From contig OZ005661.1 of the NCBI GenBank assembly GCA_963930645.1, positions 196,329,532 to 196,393,531 of the forward strand: a stretch of DNA of 64,000 nucleotides. Direction: 5' to 3'. The notes below the pieces were generated by a model. It was not told the DNA's origin and ran no database searches. It saw only the letters and a program-made list of their open reading frames with translations. Shown here piece by piece: positions 63,607 to 64,000 of the stretch. The DNA comes from Salticus scenicus. Lineage: Eukaryota; Arthropoda; Arachnida; Araneae; Salticidae. Numbering within the stretch: position 1 is the stretch's first letter; each line of letters starts with the position of its first letter. A program made the translations under genes and the position numbers.

Positions 63607-63630
63607 TTTTTTTTTTTTTTTTTTTTTCAG
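63563..63630. repeat. A/T-tract hairpin
   Basis: CAACCTTG, A-tract, T-tract; then AGAGGTGGGTGTGGC. Confidence 0.85.
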
Positions 63631-63660
63631 AGGTGGGTGTGGCTTAGCTCTATATAAGCC
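63631..63660 (+). promoter_or_regulatory. promoter of the 63,688 gene
   Basis: AGGTGGGTGTGGC and TATATAAG (63,651-63,658), 30 bases before the ATG. Confidence 0.65.
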
Positions 63661-63687
63661 TGTAGCTTTAAACATTTTTCAAGACTC

Positions 63688-64000
63688 ATGCCTTCGCAAA
63701 GCATTCAAGTATGTGCTGAAGCCTTTTGGCTGGGCGAAAATTGTATACCGTTAGAAATAGCGTTTGCTGTTAATCCAAAAGAAGTGAATATATTTCGATT
63801 GGCACCATTGCCTTTGCATCTATCTTTTACTTTACAAGAATTGGCCAATGCTAAATCTAAAATGCTGGATCCTCATCAATTTCATAATTCTAATTTTTTT
63901 AGCAATCATCTAATTTCTCCAAAGGTGTACGATTGGAAATTAGAATATGACAATTGGCTAAATCAGCTACATAAATATGTTCCTTTGCATGCTGTATTAT
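63688..64000 (+). CDS. unknown protein, cut by window end
   Basis: An open frame of 104 codons runs off the window edge. It starts MPSQSIQVCAEAFWL after a short leader. The visible part contains LSFTLQELANAKSKML and a tryptophan-rich YDWKLEYDNWLNQL. No family is recognised. The intact promoter block supports it as a gene. Confidence 0.7.
   Translation, partial: MPSQSIQVCAEAFWLGENCIPLEIAFAVNPKEVNIFRLAPLPLHLSFTLQELANAKSKMLDPHQFHNSNFFSNHLISPKVYDWKLEYDNWLNQLHKYVPLHAVL

Noticed and set aside
61678..63675. Minus-strand frames opposite the family X and RING genes
   Set aside because: Antisense shadows; the plus-strand frames have promoters, motifs and hairpins.

Overview
What it is. The window joins two unlike kinds of DNA. 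Bases 1 to about 23,186 are AT-rich eukaryotic sequence with no intact host gene. They hold microsatellites and decayed transposable elements: mariner, Tc1, a piggyBac-type MITE, a second TA-flanked MITE and a Penelope-like remnant with a GIY-YIG domain. The element mix suggests an arthropod, possibly a chelicerate, but the species cannot be told from the sequence. From about 23,187 to the window end the DNA is compact, intronless and densely punctuated, with intact ORFs. It reads as part of a large, nucleus-type arthropod dsDNA virus or virus-derived element, either integrated in the host or joined to it in assembly. Support comes from BRO-N-like genes, a BRO-like/RING fusion, an Rnl2-type RNA ligase, hr-like repeats and TATA/initiator promoters. 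No DNA polymerase, capsid or entry gene lies in the window, so the family cannot be assigned.

Layout of the viral part. Two nearly identical inverted arms (23,187-37,098 and 39,280-53,156, about 13.9 kb each) flank a roughly 2.2 kb unique spacer. Each arm carries seven genes: three short BRO-N-like proteins, a longer BRO-N-like protein, an RNA ligase, a Pro/Lys-repeat protein and a 554-residue protein with a Pro/Glu-rich repeat tail. The spacer holds a 393-residue Cys/His-rich protein and an overlapping coiled-coil protein. Right of the arms (53,157-64,000) come a second coiled-coil gene, a repeat-rich mostly non-coding zone bounded by two long perfect palindromes, a paralogue of the Pro/Lys protein, a small family of related 88-205-residue proteins, the BRO-like/RING protein and a gene cut by the window end.

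How the genes are organised. Each viral gene looks like a separate transcription unit. Many have a TATAAATA or TATATATAC box, an initiator-like CATTCTG 25-35 bases further on, and often a GGGYGTGGC box and ATCCTGT motifs upstream. Genes end in one of two ways. Some end in a conserved hairpin (A7-GGG stem, CCC-T7) followed by a CCAATATTGG palindrome. Others end near a large palindrome of CCAACC, an A-tract, a T-tract and GGTTGG. The stem sequences vary with compensating changes. Possible roles of the encoded proteins (DNA binding, RNA repair, ubiquitin ligation) are inferred from families only.
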